Source: Actinomyces capricornis
Lineage (GTDB): Bacteria; Actinomycetota; Actinomycetes; Actinomycetales; Actinomycetaceae
Length of the DNA: 64,000 nucleotides
Assembly (NCBI RefSeq): GCF_019974135.1
Contig: NZ_AP025017.1
Span: forward strand, 2,294,001 to 2,358,000
Reading direction: 5' to 3'
Shown one piece after another: positions 13,691 to 29,276 of the stretch. Within the stretch, counting starts at the first letter, position 1. The number at the start of each line of letters is the position of its first letter. The position numbers and the translations under genes were made by a program. The notes under the pieces were generated by a model, which was not told where the DNA came from, did not search any database, and was given only the letters and a program-made list of their open reading frames with translations.

Positions 13691-15073
13691 ATGGTCCAGC
13701 CCAGTCCCAGCTACACCGTCGCCCTGCACCTGGAAGTGCCCGCCTCCCAGAGGGCAGTGGCGAGCCTGGTGGACACCGCCACCGCCACCGGCGCCGTGGT
13801 CACGGGTGTCGATGTCGCGGAGGCCGGAGGCGATACCCTCACCGTCGACCTGACTGCCGATACCCGGGACTCCAAGCACCGCGGCGAGCTGGTGGCCAGG
13901 CTCGAGGAGATCGAGGGCGTCGTGGTGCGCAATGTCGGCGACTCCACCTTCCTGGCTCACGTCGGGGGCAAGATCGAGGTGGTGGGCACCTACCCGATCC
14001 ACAACCGCCGTGACCTGGCCCGGGTCTACACCCCGGGAGTGGCCCGCGTGTGCAAGGCCATCTACGACCACCCCGAGCGCGCCCGCATGCTGACCATCAA
14101 GAAGAACACCGTGGCGGTGGTCACCGATGGCACCGCCGTGCTGGGTATGGGGGATATCGGCCCCGCCGCCGCCATGCCCGTCATGGAGGGCAAGGCGGTG
14201 CTGTTCAAGCAGTTCGGCAACGTCGATGCCTGGCCGGTGGCCCTGGACACCAAGGATCCCGAGGAGATCATCGCCATCGTCAAGGCCATCGCCCCGGCCT
14301 ATGGCGGCATCAACCTGGAGGACATCGCCGCCCCCAAGTGCTTCGACATCGAGGCGCGTCTGCGCGAGGAGCTCGACATCCCGGTCTTCCACGACGACCA
14401 GCACGGCACCGCCGTGGTAACCCTGGCCGCGCTCATCAACGCCCTGAAGATCGTGGGCAAGCGGATCGAGGATGTGCGCATCGTCCTGTCCGGCGTGGGG
14501 GCCGCCGGCAACGCCATCGCCAAGCTCCTCATGGCCCACGGGGCCACCGACATCGTCGGCTACGGCCGCGACGGCGCCCTGTCGGCCCAGGACACCGAGG
14601 GCATGAACGAGCACCGCAAGTGGCTGGCGGAGAACACCAACCCCCGCCGGGTCACCGGATCCCTCAAGGAGGGCCTGGAGGGGGCCGACGTGTTCATCGG
14701 GGTCTCCTCGGGCAACCTCCTGGCGCCCGAGGACCTCAAGGTCATGAACGACGATGCGATCGTCTTCGCCATGGCCAACCCGACCCCCGAGGTCGACCCG
14801 ATCGGTGCCGCCGACTACGCCGCCGTGGTGGCCACGGGGCGCTCGGACTTCCCCAACCAGATCAACAACGTCCTGGCCTTCCCGGGCCTGTTCCGGGGAC
14901 TGCTGGACACCGGTATCACCGAGATCACCACCGAGCTGCTGCGCACGGCGGCCACCGGCATCGCCTCGGTCATCGAGGACCACGAGCTCAGCCCCGTCTA
15001 CATCATCCCCGGCGCCTTCGACACCCGCGTGGCCGACGCCGTGGCCTCGGCCGTCCGCCGCCTGGCCGAGTAG
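13691..15073 (+). CDS. NAD(P)-dependent malic enzyme with N-terminal ACT domain
   Basis: A 460-residue soluble enzyme converting malate to pyruvate and CO2. Residues about 8-85 form an ACT-like regulatory domain. The catalytic part has the malic-enzyme N-terminal motif ([13 protein letters not shown]), the catalytic Lys region [14 protein letters not shown], metal ligands in [11 protein letters not shown], and the dinucleotide-binding [14 protein letters not shown]. It lacks the phosphotransacetylase domain of the large MaeB forms. A strong Shine-Dalgarno (GGAGGAAG) precedes ATG 13691. Monocistronic: about 190 bp and a terminator separate it from gatB, and a terminator follows. Cofactor preference cannot be read from sequence. 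Confidence 0.94.
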   Translation: MVQPSPSYTVALHLEVPASQRAVASLVDTATATGAVVTGVDVAEAGGDTLTVDLTADTRDSKHRGELVARLEEIEGVVVRNVGDSTFLAHVGGKIEVVGTYPIHNRRDLARVYTPGVARVCKAIYDHPERARMLTIKKNTVAVVTDGTAVLGMGDIGPAAAMPVMEGKAVLFKQFGNVDAWPVALDTKDPEEIIAIVKAIAPAYGGINLEDIAAPKCFDIEARLREELDIPVFHDDQHGTAVVTLAALINALKIVGKRIEDVRIVLSGVGAAGNAIAKLLMAHGATDIVGYGRDGALSAQDTEGMNEHRKWLAENTNPRRVTGSLKEGLEGADVFIGVSSGNLLAPEDLKVMNDDAIVFAMANPTPEVDPIGAADYAAVVATGRSDFPNQINNVLAFPGLFRGLLDTGITEITTELLRTAATGIASVIEDHELSPVYIIPGAFDTRVADAVASAVRRLAE

Positions 15074-15113
15074 CGCCGGGGCGGCGCCGCCGGCCGATGA
15101 TCGGCCGATAGCC

Positions 15114-15167
15114 GAGCGGGGCCGGGGCGACCAGGCAGTAAGTGCCCTGGCCGCCCCGGCCCCGCTC
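15114..15167. terminator. Terminator between malic enzyme and DoxX genes
   Basis: A long GC-rich inverted repeat (left arm from 15114, right arm ending 15167, about 24 bases each with one mismatch and one bulge) lies between the two convergent genes. Confidence 0.72.
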
Positions 15168-15182
15168 AGGCGCCGCTGAGGA

Positions 15183-15740
15183 TCAGCGCAGCCAGGAGTC
15201 CCCGACGATGCGTGACCACCACCGGCCCAGGCCCCAGGTGTCGCCCGCCCGGGTCAGGGCGATGACGATCATGGCGGCGGCCAGGACCCAGTGGGTGTCG
15301 ATGATCGGGTTGGTGGCCTGCCCGACGTTCAGGGGCGGGAACTCGGCCAGCCACAGGAAGAACATGAGGGCGGTGCCGCTGAGCGCGGCCACCTTCAGCC
15401 CCATGCCGAGCATGAGGGCGGTGCCGATGCCCAGCAGGGCGAGCATGAACAGCACATCGCCCGCAGCATTGGCGAACAGGGAGAAGAAGCCCGCCAGGGG
15501 ACCATCGCCGGTGACGGCGATGATGAAGCCCTGGGCCGGCTGGCCGCCGCGGATCCAGGCCTGGTCGGGAGGGGTCATGAAGCTCAGGCCGAAAGTCTTG
15601 TCGAGGAAGGCCCACAGGAAGTAGAAGCCGATGAGGAGCCGCAGTGCGGCCAGCGCCCTGCGGGCGCCGGGGCGGGTGACGATGTGGTCGCTCATGACCA
15701 CTGCTGAGGCCGGGGCGGACGATGTAGGAGTGGTGGACAT
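15183..15740 (-). CDS. DoxX-like integral membrane protein
   Basis: A 185-residue membrane protein with four hydrophobic segments: about 29-50 (LAALRLLIGFYFLWAFLDKT), 84-108, 110-130 and 148-165. The layout and the LIGFYFLWAFLDKTFGL first helix fit the DoxX/DoxD group, small quinone- or redox-associated membrane proteins of poorly defined role in actinobacteria. Residues 50-80 form an extracytoplasmic-type loop (PPDQAWIRGGQPAQGF), seen in the thiosulfate-quinone oxidoreductase-like DoxD relatives. Start ATG 15740 has AAAGG nine bases upstream. No partner gene adjoins it. Family assignment is moderately sure; function is not known. Confidence 0.78.
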   Translation of the reverse strand: MSTTPTSSAPASAVVMSDHIVTRPGARRALAALRLLIGFYFLWAFLDKTFGLSFMTPPDQAWIRGGQPAQGFIIAVTGDGPLAGFFSLFANAAGDVLFMLALLGIGTALMLGMGLKVAALSGTALMFFLWLAEFPPLNVGQATNPIIDTHWVLAAAMIVIALTRAGDTWGLGRWWSRIVGDSWLR

Positions 15741-16067
15741 GCCGTGCCTTTCGATGATCGAGGATCAGGTGGCCAGTGGGGCGCGTCCCGGGCTGATCGC
15801 CCGACGTGCCGGTACTCACAGGATGTTGATCGTTGAATAAGTGCGGGATGACCCTAGGGCATGGGGCGCACCGGTGTCACGCTTCGGTGACGCGCGCGTG
15901 TTCGTGCCGGTGGCCGGGCGAGGTGCCGCACCAGCAGCAACGGCGGAATCGGCCGGAACGGGGGCCGACGAGTGCGGGGTGAAGGGGTGTGGGACGAAGG
16001 GTCGTGAGGAGTCGGCGGGGCGATGAGGGCCGGTGGGGGAGTGTGGCGAGGGTCGTATCGCCGCGGC
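15741..16067. other. Gap upstream of the rrn promoters
   Basis: A 327-bp intergenic stretch between the DoxX gene and the first rrn promoter. I see no credible gene. It should contain the DoxX promoter and upstream activating sequence for rrn, but no specific site can be supported. Confidence 0.4.
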
Positions 16068-16098
16068 TTGACGCGGCGGCCGGCCGGCTGCTTATAGT
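16068..16098 (+). promoter_or_regulatory. rrn promoter P1
   Basis: TTGACG (16068-16073) and TATAGT (16093-16098), spaced 19 bases (18 if TTATAG is used), about 370 bp before the 16S gene. Good sigma-70-type hexamers in a GC-rich background. Confidence 0.65.
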
Positions 16099-16197
16099 TC
16101 CTCCTGCCGCTGCGGACCGCCCTGATGGGGGAGGTCTTCCGCGGTGATGAGAACTCAAGAGCGGCCTTCGATGCGACCAGGGTCACCGATTCTGGAG

Positions 16198-16227
16198 TTG
16201 ACGACCGGGCCGAGTTTCCTCTAGAGT
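16198..16227 (+). promoter_or_regulatory. rrn promoter P2
   Basis: TTGACG (16198-16203) and TAGAGT (16222-16227) with 18-base spacing, downstream of P1. The same -35 hexamer in both supports tandem rrn promoters. Confidence 0.65.
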
Positions 16228-16290
16228 TTTCTCTGTTGCTCGCAAGAGCGAACGGCACTTGCGATGAGCGCCGTGAGCACCTGCTGGGTG

Positions 16291-16314
16291 TGTTGTTTGA
16301 GATCTCGATAGTGT
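16291..16314 (+). promoter_or_regulatory. rrn leader boxA-like antitermination/processing site
   Basis: TGTTGTTTGAGATCTCGATA within 16291-16314 resembles the conserved GTTTGAGAACTCAA element of actinobacterial rrn leaders, associated with Nus-dependent antitermination and processing. After it the leader becomes strongly G/T-rich up to the 16S 5' end. Confidence 0.5.
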
Positions 16315-16471
16315 GTCATGTTTTTTATGCCATGTTGGGCTTGATGATGGTTCTGTGTGCTGCATGTTTTGTGTGGTGTGTGGGGTTGTTGTTGGGTCTG
16401 TTTTGTTTTTGGTTTGCCTGCCTTGTTTTTTGTGGGGTGGGTTGGGCCATGGGGATAGTTTTCTCTGATTG

Positions 16472-21683
<5,212 letters not shown>

Positions 21684-21740
21684 CACACACCCACCCAAGA
21701 CTCATTGGGCGGGTGAGAGCACGCGAGCACCACACACCAA

Positions 21741-21769
21741 GCGCCCACTATACGGTCCACAACCAACCC
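21741..21769 (+). other. 3' arm of the 23S processing stalk
   Basis: A 29-nt segment downstream of 23S, complementary to 18359-18387 in the 16S-23S spacer with one A-C mismatch and one G-U pair. Together they enclose the whole 23S gene. The spacer around it is A/C-rich, mirroring the G/T-rich spacer on the other side. Confidence 0.75.
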
Positions 21770-21872
21770 ACCACGGGTCCCAAGCGCATAACACCATAGA
21801 ACACCACCCCCCAACAACAGCAGTAGTGGGGGGCGGCCACCAGCCACACACCCACGTGGCACCACAAGACGT

Positions 21873-21988
21873 CTCGGTGGTCACAGCGGCAGGGAAACGC
21901 CCGGACCCATCCCGAACCCGGAAGCTAAGCCAGCCAGCGCCGATGGTACTGCACCCGCCAGGGTGCGGGAGAGTAGGACACCACCGAG
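21873..21988 (+). rRNA. rrf: 5S ribosomal RNA
   Basis: About 116 nt. The 5' CTCGGTGGTC and 3' CACCACCGAG pair as helix I. The internal segments CGCCCGGACCCATCCCGAAC and GAAGCTAAGCCAGCCAGCGC are typical 5S loops B-C, followed by GATGGTACTGC and GGGAGAGTAGGACACC. It lies downstream of 23S in the same transcription unit. Confidence 0.97.
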
Positions 21989-22000
21989 CACACACCACAA

Positions 22001-22050
22001 CGGCCCCGCACACCCCCAAACAAACCCGGGGGCGTGCGGGGCCGCTTTTT
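22001..22050 (+). terminator. rrn operon intrinsic terminator
   Basis: Stem CGGCCCCGCAC (22001-22011) with GTGCGGGGCCG (22034-22044), extended by C5/G5 pairing inside, followed directly by CTTTTT. A classic Rho-independent terminator, and the only one here with a real U-tract. Confidence 0.9.
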
Positions 22051-22163
22051 CCTCCTATCGGCGACTACCGCGATATATCCCGCCCATCTCAACATGCGGC
22101 CGCCTCCGACCCACTATATGCATCACTGCCCCTCCCGCAGACGGGGAGGAGCACCATTGCGAC

Positions 22164-23678
22164 GTGACTTTCCATCCGCATGAACCCGCCGATACTCCTG
22201 CCGGGGTCCGGCACCGCACTGCCGACGACGCCGGAACCACCGCGAGCACGCACGACGGCATCAATACCGCAGGTGAAGATGCGGCAGGCCGCATGACGGC
22301 CTCGGCTCCCGAGGCACACGAGGCCGAGCCCATAGCAAGGGATGGCGAGAGGGAGTCCCTCATGCTCCGCTCCGGCCTCGTCCTGCGCATGGGCCGCCTC
22401 ATGCTCGCCGCCGGCGCAGGCTCCTACCGCGTGAAGTCCTCCATGGCCCGCACGGCGGCCGCCCTGGGCATTGACCGCCATGAGGCAACCGTGACCATGA
22501 CGGAGATCGTCACCTCCTCCTATGTGGGGCAGCGCTTCCGCACTGAGACCGCCGAGGTGCGCCGGGGCGGAGTCAACGTCGCCAGGCTGGAGCGGCTGCG
22601 CCGCATCGTCCATGATCTGCGAGAGCGCGAGAGCGCCGAGGAGCTCAACGCCAAGCTCGACGAGGTCGAGGCCACGCACGGCCTGTACAGCGCCCCGGTC
22701 AACGCCCTCGCCTCAGGCCTGGCATGCGCCGGATTCTGCTTTCTCAACGCCGGCGGCTGGCCCGAGTGCCTGTGCGTGCTCATCGCAGCCGCAGTGGGCC
22801 AGTACCTGCGGCGCACCCTCCTGGTGCGCCATTACCAGCACTTTCTGACCTGGCTCCTCTGCGGCACCGCTTCATCCTCCCTCTACATGGGCCTCATCGC
22901 CCTGCTGCGCCTGAGCGGCCTGGCTCCGGGCAACCACCAGGGCGGCATCATCTCCGCCATCCTCTTCCTCATCCCCGGCTTCCCCATGGTCACCGCCATG
23001 CTCGACCTCGTGCGACAGGACTTCTCCTCAGCGCTCTCACGCTTCGCCTATGTGGTGATGGTGATGACCTCCGCCGGCGTGGCGGTATGGAGTGTCACCC
23101 ACGCCTTCCATTGGCAGGTCGACGCCACCAGCACAGCCGCCCCCACCGGGGTGCTGCTCTACGTACTGCGGCTCCTGTGCTCCTTCGTGGCCGCCTACGG
23201 CTTCGCCGTCCTGTTCAACGCCCCTGCCCGTGCCTGCCTGCTGTCCGCCGTCATCGGCGCCCTGGCCAACACCGGCCGGCTCCTCCTCATCGACGAGCTC
23301 GGCATCCCCTGGCAGCTCGCCGTCGGCCTGACCGCCATGGTCATCGGCCTCATGGCCCAGCTCTTCGTGGCACGGTCCTCCCAGTCCCGTGTGGCCCTGT
23401 CGGTGCCCGCTGTCGTCATCATGATCCCGGGCGTGCCCTTCTACCGCGCCGTCTCCGCGCTCAACGAGCACGGCTCGGACCCGACCGTCGCGATCGATAC
23501 CGCCATGGCCAATCTCGTGGAGGTCTTCTTCGTCATCACCGCCATCGGTGTGGGTCTGGCCCTGGCCCGTATCCTGACCGACCACAACTGGCGCCACGAC
23601 GTATCCACCTCCGCCCTGCCCGAGCACCGGCGCCCCGAGGCCCCTACCGCAGCCGCCGAGGCGCACGCCAGTCGCTGA
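22164..23678 (+). CDS. ThrE-family threonine/serine exporter
   Basis: About 504 residues. The N-terminal soluble domain (about 60-185) carries the ThrE/DUF1212 pattern (LVLRMGRLMLAAGAGSYRVK ... GIDRHEATVTMTEI). About ten membrane segments follow in two blocks: the DUF1212 membrane part (185-330), then the second ThrE domain (about 350-480) with IPGVPFYRAVSALNE near the end. C. glutamicum ThrE exports threonine and serine by proton antiport, and a similar role is likely here. The frame is open back to 21963 inside the rrn 3' region, so the start is chosen after the rrn terminator: GTG 22164, with GGGGAGGAG upstream at long spacing. ATG 22293 is an alternative. A hairpin follows, shared with the convergent permease gene. 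Confidence 0.85.
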   Translation: MTFHPHEPADTPAGVRHRTADDAGTTASTHDGINTAGEDAAGRMTASAPEAHEAEPIARDGERESLMLRSGLVLRMGRLMLAAGAGSYRVKSSMARTAAALGIDRHEATVTMTEIVTSSYVGQRFRTETAEVRRGGVNVARLERLRRIVHDLRERESAEELNAKLDEVEATHGLYSAPVNALASGLACAGFCFLNAGGWPECLCVLIAAAVGQYLRRTLLVRHYQHFLTWLLCGTASSSLYMGLIALLRLSGLAPGNHQGGIISAILFLIPGFPMVTAMLDLVRQDFSSALSRFAYVVMVMTSAGVAVWSVTHAFHWQVDATSTAAPTGVLLYVLRLLCSFVAAYGFAVLFNAPARACLLSAVIGALANTGRLLLIDELGIPWQLAVGLTAMVIGLMAQLFVARSSQSRVALSVPAVVIMIPGVPFYRAVSALNEHGSDPTVAIDTAMANLVEVFFVITAIGVGLALARILTDHNWRHDVSTSALPEHRRPEAPTAAAEAHASR

Positions 23679-23684
23679 CCGCCT

Positions 23685-23714
23685 GCCCACCCGACGTCAC
23701 GGCGTCGGGTGGGC
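23685..23714. terminator. Terminator between thrE-like and permease genes
   Basis: Perfect 12-bp inverted repeat GCCCACCCGACG / CGTCGGGTGGGC with a six-base loop, between two convergent stop codons (23678 and 23727). Confidence 0.8.
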
Positions 23715-23726
23715 GCATCGCCGTCG

Positions 23727-25340
23727 CTACAGCCCGCCCAGGATCTGGGCCAGGAAGATCTTGACGATCATGGCCACCGGGTAGACCATCGCGTAGCCCA
23801 GGGCCACACGCGGATCGGAGCCAGTGCGCTCGTTGGCGAAGGCCAGAACCGCCGGCTGTGTCTGCGCACCCCCGATGAGGCCCGCCAGGCGGGTGCCGCC
23901 CATCTTGACGATCCACCGCATCGAGACATAGAGGCCCAGGCCCACGATCGTGGTGATGACGAAGCCCGTGACCAGGATCTTCCACCAGTCACCACCAGTG
24001 AAGGCCTCAGCGATCTGGCCGCCGGCGGTCACGCCCGCACGGGCCAGGAAGACCAGCAGACCGAACTCCGCGATCACCGCCGTCGCCGTGAAGGGCATGG
24101 CCGTCACGAAGCCCTTGATGCGGCCGATCCGGCCGAAGACGAGGCCGACGATCAGGGTGCCGGCCGCCGAGCCGATGGAGAAGGTGGCCCCCGTGGGAGT
24201 GAGGAACCGCCACTCGCCGATGATGATGCCCAGGGCCATGCCCAGGCCCAGGGCCACGGGGTTGATGGAGGACAGGCCCCGCGCGGAGTCCCCGAAGTAG
24301 GCCGAGATCTCCTTCATGCGGCCGGTGGGCGCCACGACGCGCACGCGGTCGCCCTGCTGGAGGACCAGCTCGGGGGAGCCCACCATGTCCACATCCCCGC
24401 GCCGCACCCGCGAGATCGTCGCCCCGAAGCGCCGGTCGATGTCCAGATCGGCGATGGTGCGCCCGGCCAGCTTGGGGTCGGAGACGGTGATGCGGCGGAA
24501 GTCCAGGTACTTGCGGTCCTCGATGAGGGAGTGGGAGGAGTCGTGGCCCACCGCTGAGATCACCTGCTTGACGGCCTCCTGGGTGCCCACGACGGTGACC
24601 AGGTCATCCTTGAACAGACGGTCGTCATTGGTCGGCCGCATGATCGGGCCGGTCTCACCGCGCCGCAGCCGGGAGAACTTCAGCTCCCCGGAGATCTTCT
24701 CGATGATGTCGGCGATGACGGGGCCGTCCTCGCGCTCGACCCGGATCGTGCGGTTGATCAGCGGGGAGGGCGTGTCCTTGTCGCTGCGGCGGTAGCGCAG
24801 CGCCAGCAGGCAGAAGAAGAGCATGCCGACCACGCCGTAGAGGTAGGCCACGGCGTAGCCCACCGTGGCCACGGCGGTCCCCTCGGGATTCCCCGCCGTG
24901 ACAGCGGCATTGCCCGCCGCGGCCAGGGCCGGGGTGTTGGTGATCGCCCCCGCGAAGGTGCCGGCGATGAGGGCGCTGTCCATGCCCAGGGCGCGGCCCA
25001 CCGCCACCCCGGCGCCCGCCCCGGCCAGCAGCAGCACCAGCAGCAGGCTCAGGGGCCCTGCAGCGGTGCGCAGGACGTGGAAGAAGTTCGGTCCGGACTG
25101 GATGCCGATGGCGAAGGTGAAGATCGCCAGGCCCAGAATGCCGATCTCGTGGGGCACCTCGATCTCCGCGCCGTGGGACGTGCCCAGGGCGGCCAGGCCG
25201 ATCCCGGCGAAGAGGACAGCGGCGGCCCCCAGGCTCACCCCCTTGACCTTGACATGGCCCAGCAGCATGCCCAGGCCGATGAGCAGGAACAGGGTGAGAA
25301 CGGAGTTCTCGGACAGATGTTCAAGGACCGTGGTCACCAC
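23727..25340 (-). CDS. AspT/YidE-type permease with two RCK-C domains
   Basis: A 537-residue transporter of the aspartate:alanine exchanger (AAE) family. Five or six membrane segments (about 1-170, including GILGLAIFTFAIGIQSGPNF and the ITNTPALAA motif) are followed by two cytoplasmic RCK-C (TrkA-C-like) domains (about 205-275 and 285-370). A second membrane half (about 375-537) contains the duplicate motif AQTQPAVLAFANE. The family includes Tetragenococcus AspT and E. coli YidE/YbjL; the substrate here cannot be read. Start GTG 25340 has AAAGGCGG upstream at long spacing. It is divergent from ilvB across about 400 bp that contains a candidate operator. Confidence 0.88.
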   Translation of the reverse strand: MVTTVLEHLSENSVLTLFLLIGLGMLLGHVKVKGVSLGAAAVLFAGIGLAALGTSHGAEIEVPHEIGILGLAIFTFAIGIQSGPNFFHVLRTAAGPLSLLLVLLLAGAGAGVAVGRALGMDSALIAGTFAGAITNTPALAAAGNAAVTAGNPEGTAVATVGYAVAYLYGVVGMLFFCLLALRYRRSDKDTPSPLINRTIRVEREDGPVIADIIEKISGELKFSRLRRGETGPIMRPTNDDRLFKDDLVTVVGTQEAVKQVISAVGHDSSHSLIEDRKYLDFRRITVSDPKLAGRTIADLDIDRRFGATISRVRRGDVDMVGSPELVLQQGDRVRVVAPTGRMKEISAYFGDSARGLSSINPVALGLGMALGIIIGEWRFLTPTGATFSIGSAAGTLIVGLVFGRIGRIKGFVTAMPFTATAVIAEFGLLVFLARAGVTAGGQIAEAFTGGDWWKILVTGFVITTIVGLGLYVSMRWIVKMGGTRLAGLIGGAQTQPAVLAFANERTGSDPRVALGYAMVYPVAMIVKIFLAQILGGL

Positions 25341-25440
25341 AGGGGTGTGCCGCCTTTCGTCATGCCGCCGTCAACAGGGCGAGCGTGGAGCGAGGGTGGG
25401 AGGCCGGTGACGCTCGGTGCGCACTGCGCTGGCCTCCGCA

Positions 25441-25465
25441 GACGAGATCATTGTGTCATCTCGTC
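25441..25465. promoter_or_regulatory. Candidate operator between permease and ilvB
   Basis: Perfect inverted repeat GACGAGAT-N9-ATCTCGTC in the 399-bp divergent intergenic region. Position and symmetry fit a binding site for a dimeric regulator, but the protein is unknown. Confidence 0.4.
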
Positions 25466-25635
25466 ATGAGCATGCCTTGGACCAAGGGCCGGGGTCGGTC
25501 GGTGGCCGAAGGCCCGCGGCGAGGGGGCAGTGCGCGGCCGGCCCGGGTCTGCACAGGGTCTGCGCCGGGCCGGCCCCGGAGGGCACGCGTGGACGGGGTG
25601 TCGATCACCCTCCAGCACAGTGCATGGTCCCACGA

Positions 25636-25647
25636 TGTGAGATCACA
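25636..25647. promoter_or_regulatory. TGTGA-N2-TCACA palindrome upstream of ilvB
   Basis: TGTGAGATCACA lies about 90 bp before ilvB. The half-sites are those of CRP/FNR-type regulators, but the two-base spacing is shorter than the usual six, so this may be chance or a site for another regulator. Confidence 0.25.
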
Positions 25648-25739
25648 GGTTCCCTGATGTGACTCGGCCCATGAGCTGCCTTACGGTTCTTCTACCCGGC
25701 AGAGTGCTGGGAGCAGCACGAAGAACAGGAGGGCGAGCG

Positions 25740-27524
25740 ATGACGCGCAAGGACGCTCCCTCAGGCCAGGACCGGCAGGTGATGACCGGAGCCCAGGCCC
25801 TTGTGCGGTCCTTGGAGGAGTTGGGGGTCACCGATATCTTCGGTATGCCCGGTGGAGCCATTCTTCCCTTCTACGATCCGCTTCTGGCCAGCGAGCGCAT
25901 CCGCCACATCCTGGTGCGCCACGAGCAGGGCGCCGGGCACGCGGCCCAGGGCTACGCCATGGTCACGGGCAAGCCGGGCGTGTGCGTGGCCACCTCGGGT
26001 CCCGGTGCGACGAACCTGGTCACGCCCCTGTCCGATGCGCACATGGACTCCGTCCCCATGCTGGCCATCACCGGCCAGGTCAGCAGTCGGGCCATCGGCA
26101 CCGATGCCTTCCAGGAGGCCGACATCCTGGGCGTGACGATGCCCTTCGTCAAGCACTCCTTCCTGGTCACCAGCGCCGATGACATCGTGCCGCGCGTGGC
26201 CGAGGCCTACCACCTGGCCGCCTCCGGGCGCCCGGGTCCTGTGCTCATCGACATCGCCAAGGACGCGCTGGAGGGGAGCACGCAGTTCTCCTGGCCGCCG
26301 GCGATGGACCTTCCCGGATACCACCTGCCGGGCAGGCCCAACCCGCGCCGCCTGGCCCAGGCCGCCGAGGCCATCGCCGCCGCCGAGCGCCCCGTGCTCT
26401 ACCTGGGCGGCGGTCTCAACCGCGCCGGGGTGGGGGCCGCGGATCTCACCGAGCTCGTCGATCTCATCGGCGCGCCCTTCGTCACCACGCTGACCGCGCT
26501 GGACGTCATGCCCTCCGACCACCCGCTCAACCTGGGCATGCCGGGCATGCATGGAACGGTCACCGCCGTGGGGGCGCTCCAGCGCAGTGATCTCCTGGTG
26601 TGCCTGGGCGCCCGCTTCGACGACCGGGTCACCGGAAAGCCCTCGACCTTCGCCACCCGCGCCTCGGTCATCCACGTCGACGTCGATCCGGCGGAGATCT
26701 CCAAGATCCGCACCGCCGATGTGCCCATCGTCGGCGACCTGGCGGAGGTCGTGCCCGCCCTGACCCGGGCCTACCGCGAGGCGATCGCCGAGGCCGGGCC
26801 CGTCGACACCTCGGCCTGGCATGCCGAGATCGCGCGGGCACGTGCCACCTACCCCACCGAGTGGACGGATACCGACGACGGCCTGCTCCAGCCCCAGGAG
26901 GTCATCACCCACCTGAGCAAGGCCGCCAGCCCGGACACGATCTGGGTCACCGGAGTGGGCCAGCACCAGATGTGGGCCGCCCATTACATCGATTTCCACC
27001 AGCAGCACACCTGGCTGACCTCGGCGGGCGCGGGCACCATGGGCTATGGCGTGCCCGCGGCCATGGGCGCCAAGCAGGCCCACCCCGATCGGCCGGTGTG
27101 GCTCATCGACGGTGACGGCTGCTTCCAGATGACCAACCAGGAGCTGGCCACCTGCACCCTGAACAACATCCCCATCAAGGTGGCCATCATCAACAACTCC
27201 TCCCTGGGCATGGTGCGCCAGTGGCAGACCCTGTTCTACGGGGAGCGCTACTCCAGCACCGACCTGCACACCGGGGCGGACACGGTGCGCATCCCTGACT
27301 TCGTCACCATGGCCAAGGCCTACGGGGCCGCGGCCCTGCGCTGTGAGCGCCTGGAGGATGTCGATGAGGTCATCGCCCAGGCCAATGCCATCAACGACCG
27401 CCCCGTCGTCGTCGACTTCATCGTCTCGGCCGATGCCCAGGTGTGGCCGATGGTCGCCGCCGGGGTGTCCAATGACGAGATCCAGCACGCCCGGGGCATG
27501 AGCCCCCAGTGGGAAGAGGAGTGA
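25740..27524 (+). CDS. ilvB: Acetolactate synthase large subunit
   Basis: A 594-residue ThDP enzyme making acetolactate or acetohydroxybutyrate, the first common step of valine, leucine and isoleucine synthesis. The Pyr domain has the catalytic Glu in [16 protein letters not shown]. The FAD/TH3 domain is central. The PP domain has the ThDP/Mg motif [14 protein letters not shown] ending in NN (AIINN). Start ATG 25740 is preceded by AGGAGG with seven-base spacing; the frame is open a further 81 bases upstream without a better start. First gene of ilvBNC: ilvN follows five bases after the stop. No T-box or convincing leader peptide was seen. Confidence 0.97.
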   Translation: MTRKDAPSGQDRQVMTGAQALVRSLEELGVTDIFGMPGGAILPFYDPLLASERIRHILVRHEQGAGHAAQGYAMVTGKPGVCVATSGPGATNLVTPLSDAHMDSVPMLAITGQVSSRAIGTDAFQEADILGVTMPFVKHSFLVTSADDIVPRVAEAYHLAASGRPGPVLIDIAKDALEGSTQFSWPPAMDLPGYHLPGRPNPRRLAQAAEAIAAAERPVLYLGGGLNRAGVGAADLTELVDLIGAPFVTTLTALDVMPSDHPLNLGMPGMHGTVTAVGALQRSDLLVCLGARFDDRVTGKPSTFATRASVIHVDVDPAEISKIRTADVPIVGDLAEVVPALTRAYREAIAEAGPVDTSAWHAEIARARATYPTEWTDTDDGLLQPQEVITHLSKAASPDTIWVTGVGQHQMWAAHYIDFHQQHTWLTSAGAGTMGYGVPAAMGAKQAHPDRPVWLIDGDGCFQMTNQELATCTLNNIPIKVAIINNSSLGMVRQWQTLFYGERYSSTDLHTGADTVRIPDFVTMAKAYGAAALRCERLEDVDEVIAQANAINDRPVVVDFIVSADAQVWPMVAAGVSNDEIQHARGMSPQWEEE

Positions 27525-27529
27525 GATAG

Positions 27530-28042
27530 GTGAGCCACACGCACACACTGTCCGTCCTGGTGGAGAACAAGCCGGGCGTGCTCACGCGCGTCTCGGCCCT
27601 GTTCACCCGCCGCGGCTTCAACATCCACTCCCTGGCGGTGGGCCCCACCGAGCGGGAGGACATCTCGCGGATCACGGTGATCGCCGACGCCGAGGGCCTG
27701 GCCATGGAGCAGGTGGTCAAGCAGCTCAACAAGCTGGTCAATGTGCTCAAGATCGTCGAGCTCGACCCGGCCACCTCCGTGGAGCGCGAGCTGTACCTCA
27801 TCAAGGTGCGCGCCGACGACGCCAACCGCACCGCGGTGCTCCAGGTCGTCGACCTGTTCCGGGCCCATGTCATCGATGTCGCCCCCACCTCCGTGGTTAT
27901 CGAGACCGTCGGCTCGGAGTCCAAGGTCAGGGCACTGCTGACCGCCCTCCAACCCTACGGCGTCAAGGAGATCGTCCAATCCGGTACGGTCGCGATCACC
28001 CGGGGCCCCCGAGCCATGACCGATCAACTCAAGGAGAAGTGA
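27530..28042 (+). CDS. ilvN: Acetolactate synthase small (regulatory) subunit
   Basis: A 170-residue ACT-domain protein that binds IlvB, raises its activity and confers valine feedback inhibition. The N-terminal ACT domain has the signature LVENKPGVLTRVSALFTRRG, then FNIHSLAVGPTE. The C-terminal domain (about 85-160) matches the second half of bacterial small subunits. It starts at GTG 27530 with GAGGAG upstream, overlapping the end of ilvB. ilvC follows nine bases later. Confidence 0.97.
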   Translation: MSHTHTLSVLVENKPGVLTRVSALFTRRGFNIHSLAVGPTEREDISRITVIADAEGLAMEQVVKQLNKLVNVLKIVELDPATSVERELYLIKVRADDANRTAVLQVVDLFRAHVIDVAPTSVVIETVGSESKVRALLTALQPYGVKEIVQSGTVAITRGPRAMTDQLKEK

Positions 28043-29083
<1,041 letters not shown>

Positions 29084-29276
29084 GCCTTGCCCCGACGGCG
29101 CCGTCCCCTCCTCAGTGCGGGCGGCTGTCGACGACGGTCGAATCCGGACGGACCCGTGCCCTGCCCCGAGCAGGCGCGGGTCCGCCCCGCGTCTCCCGGC
29201 CCCCGCAGTCCGGTGGGCGCGGCCGATACACTGAGTCCGCGGCTTGCAGCATGGCGCGGCGGGAAGGGGAGAGTGG

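Noticed and set aside
25470..25739. T-box riboswitch or leader peptide for ilvB
   Set aside because: No T-box consensus (TGGNACCGCG-type) and no short ORF rich in Ile/Val/Leu that ends before ilvB. The Leu-rich codons upstream are in frame with ilvB and not a separate ORF.
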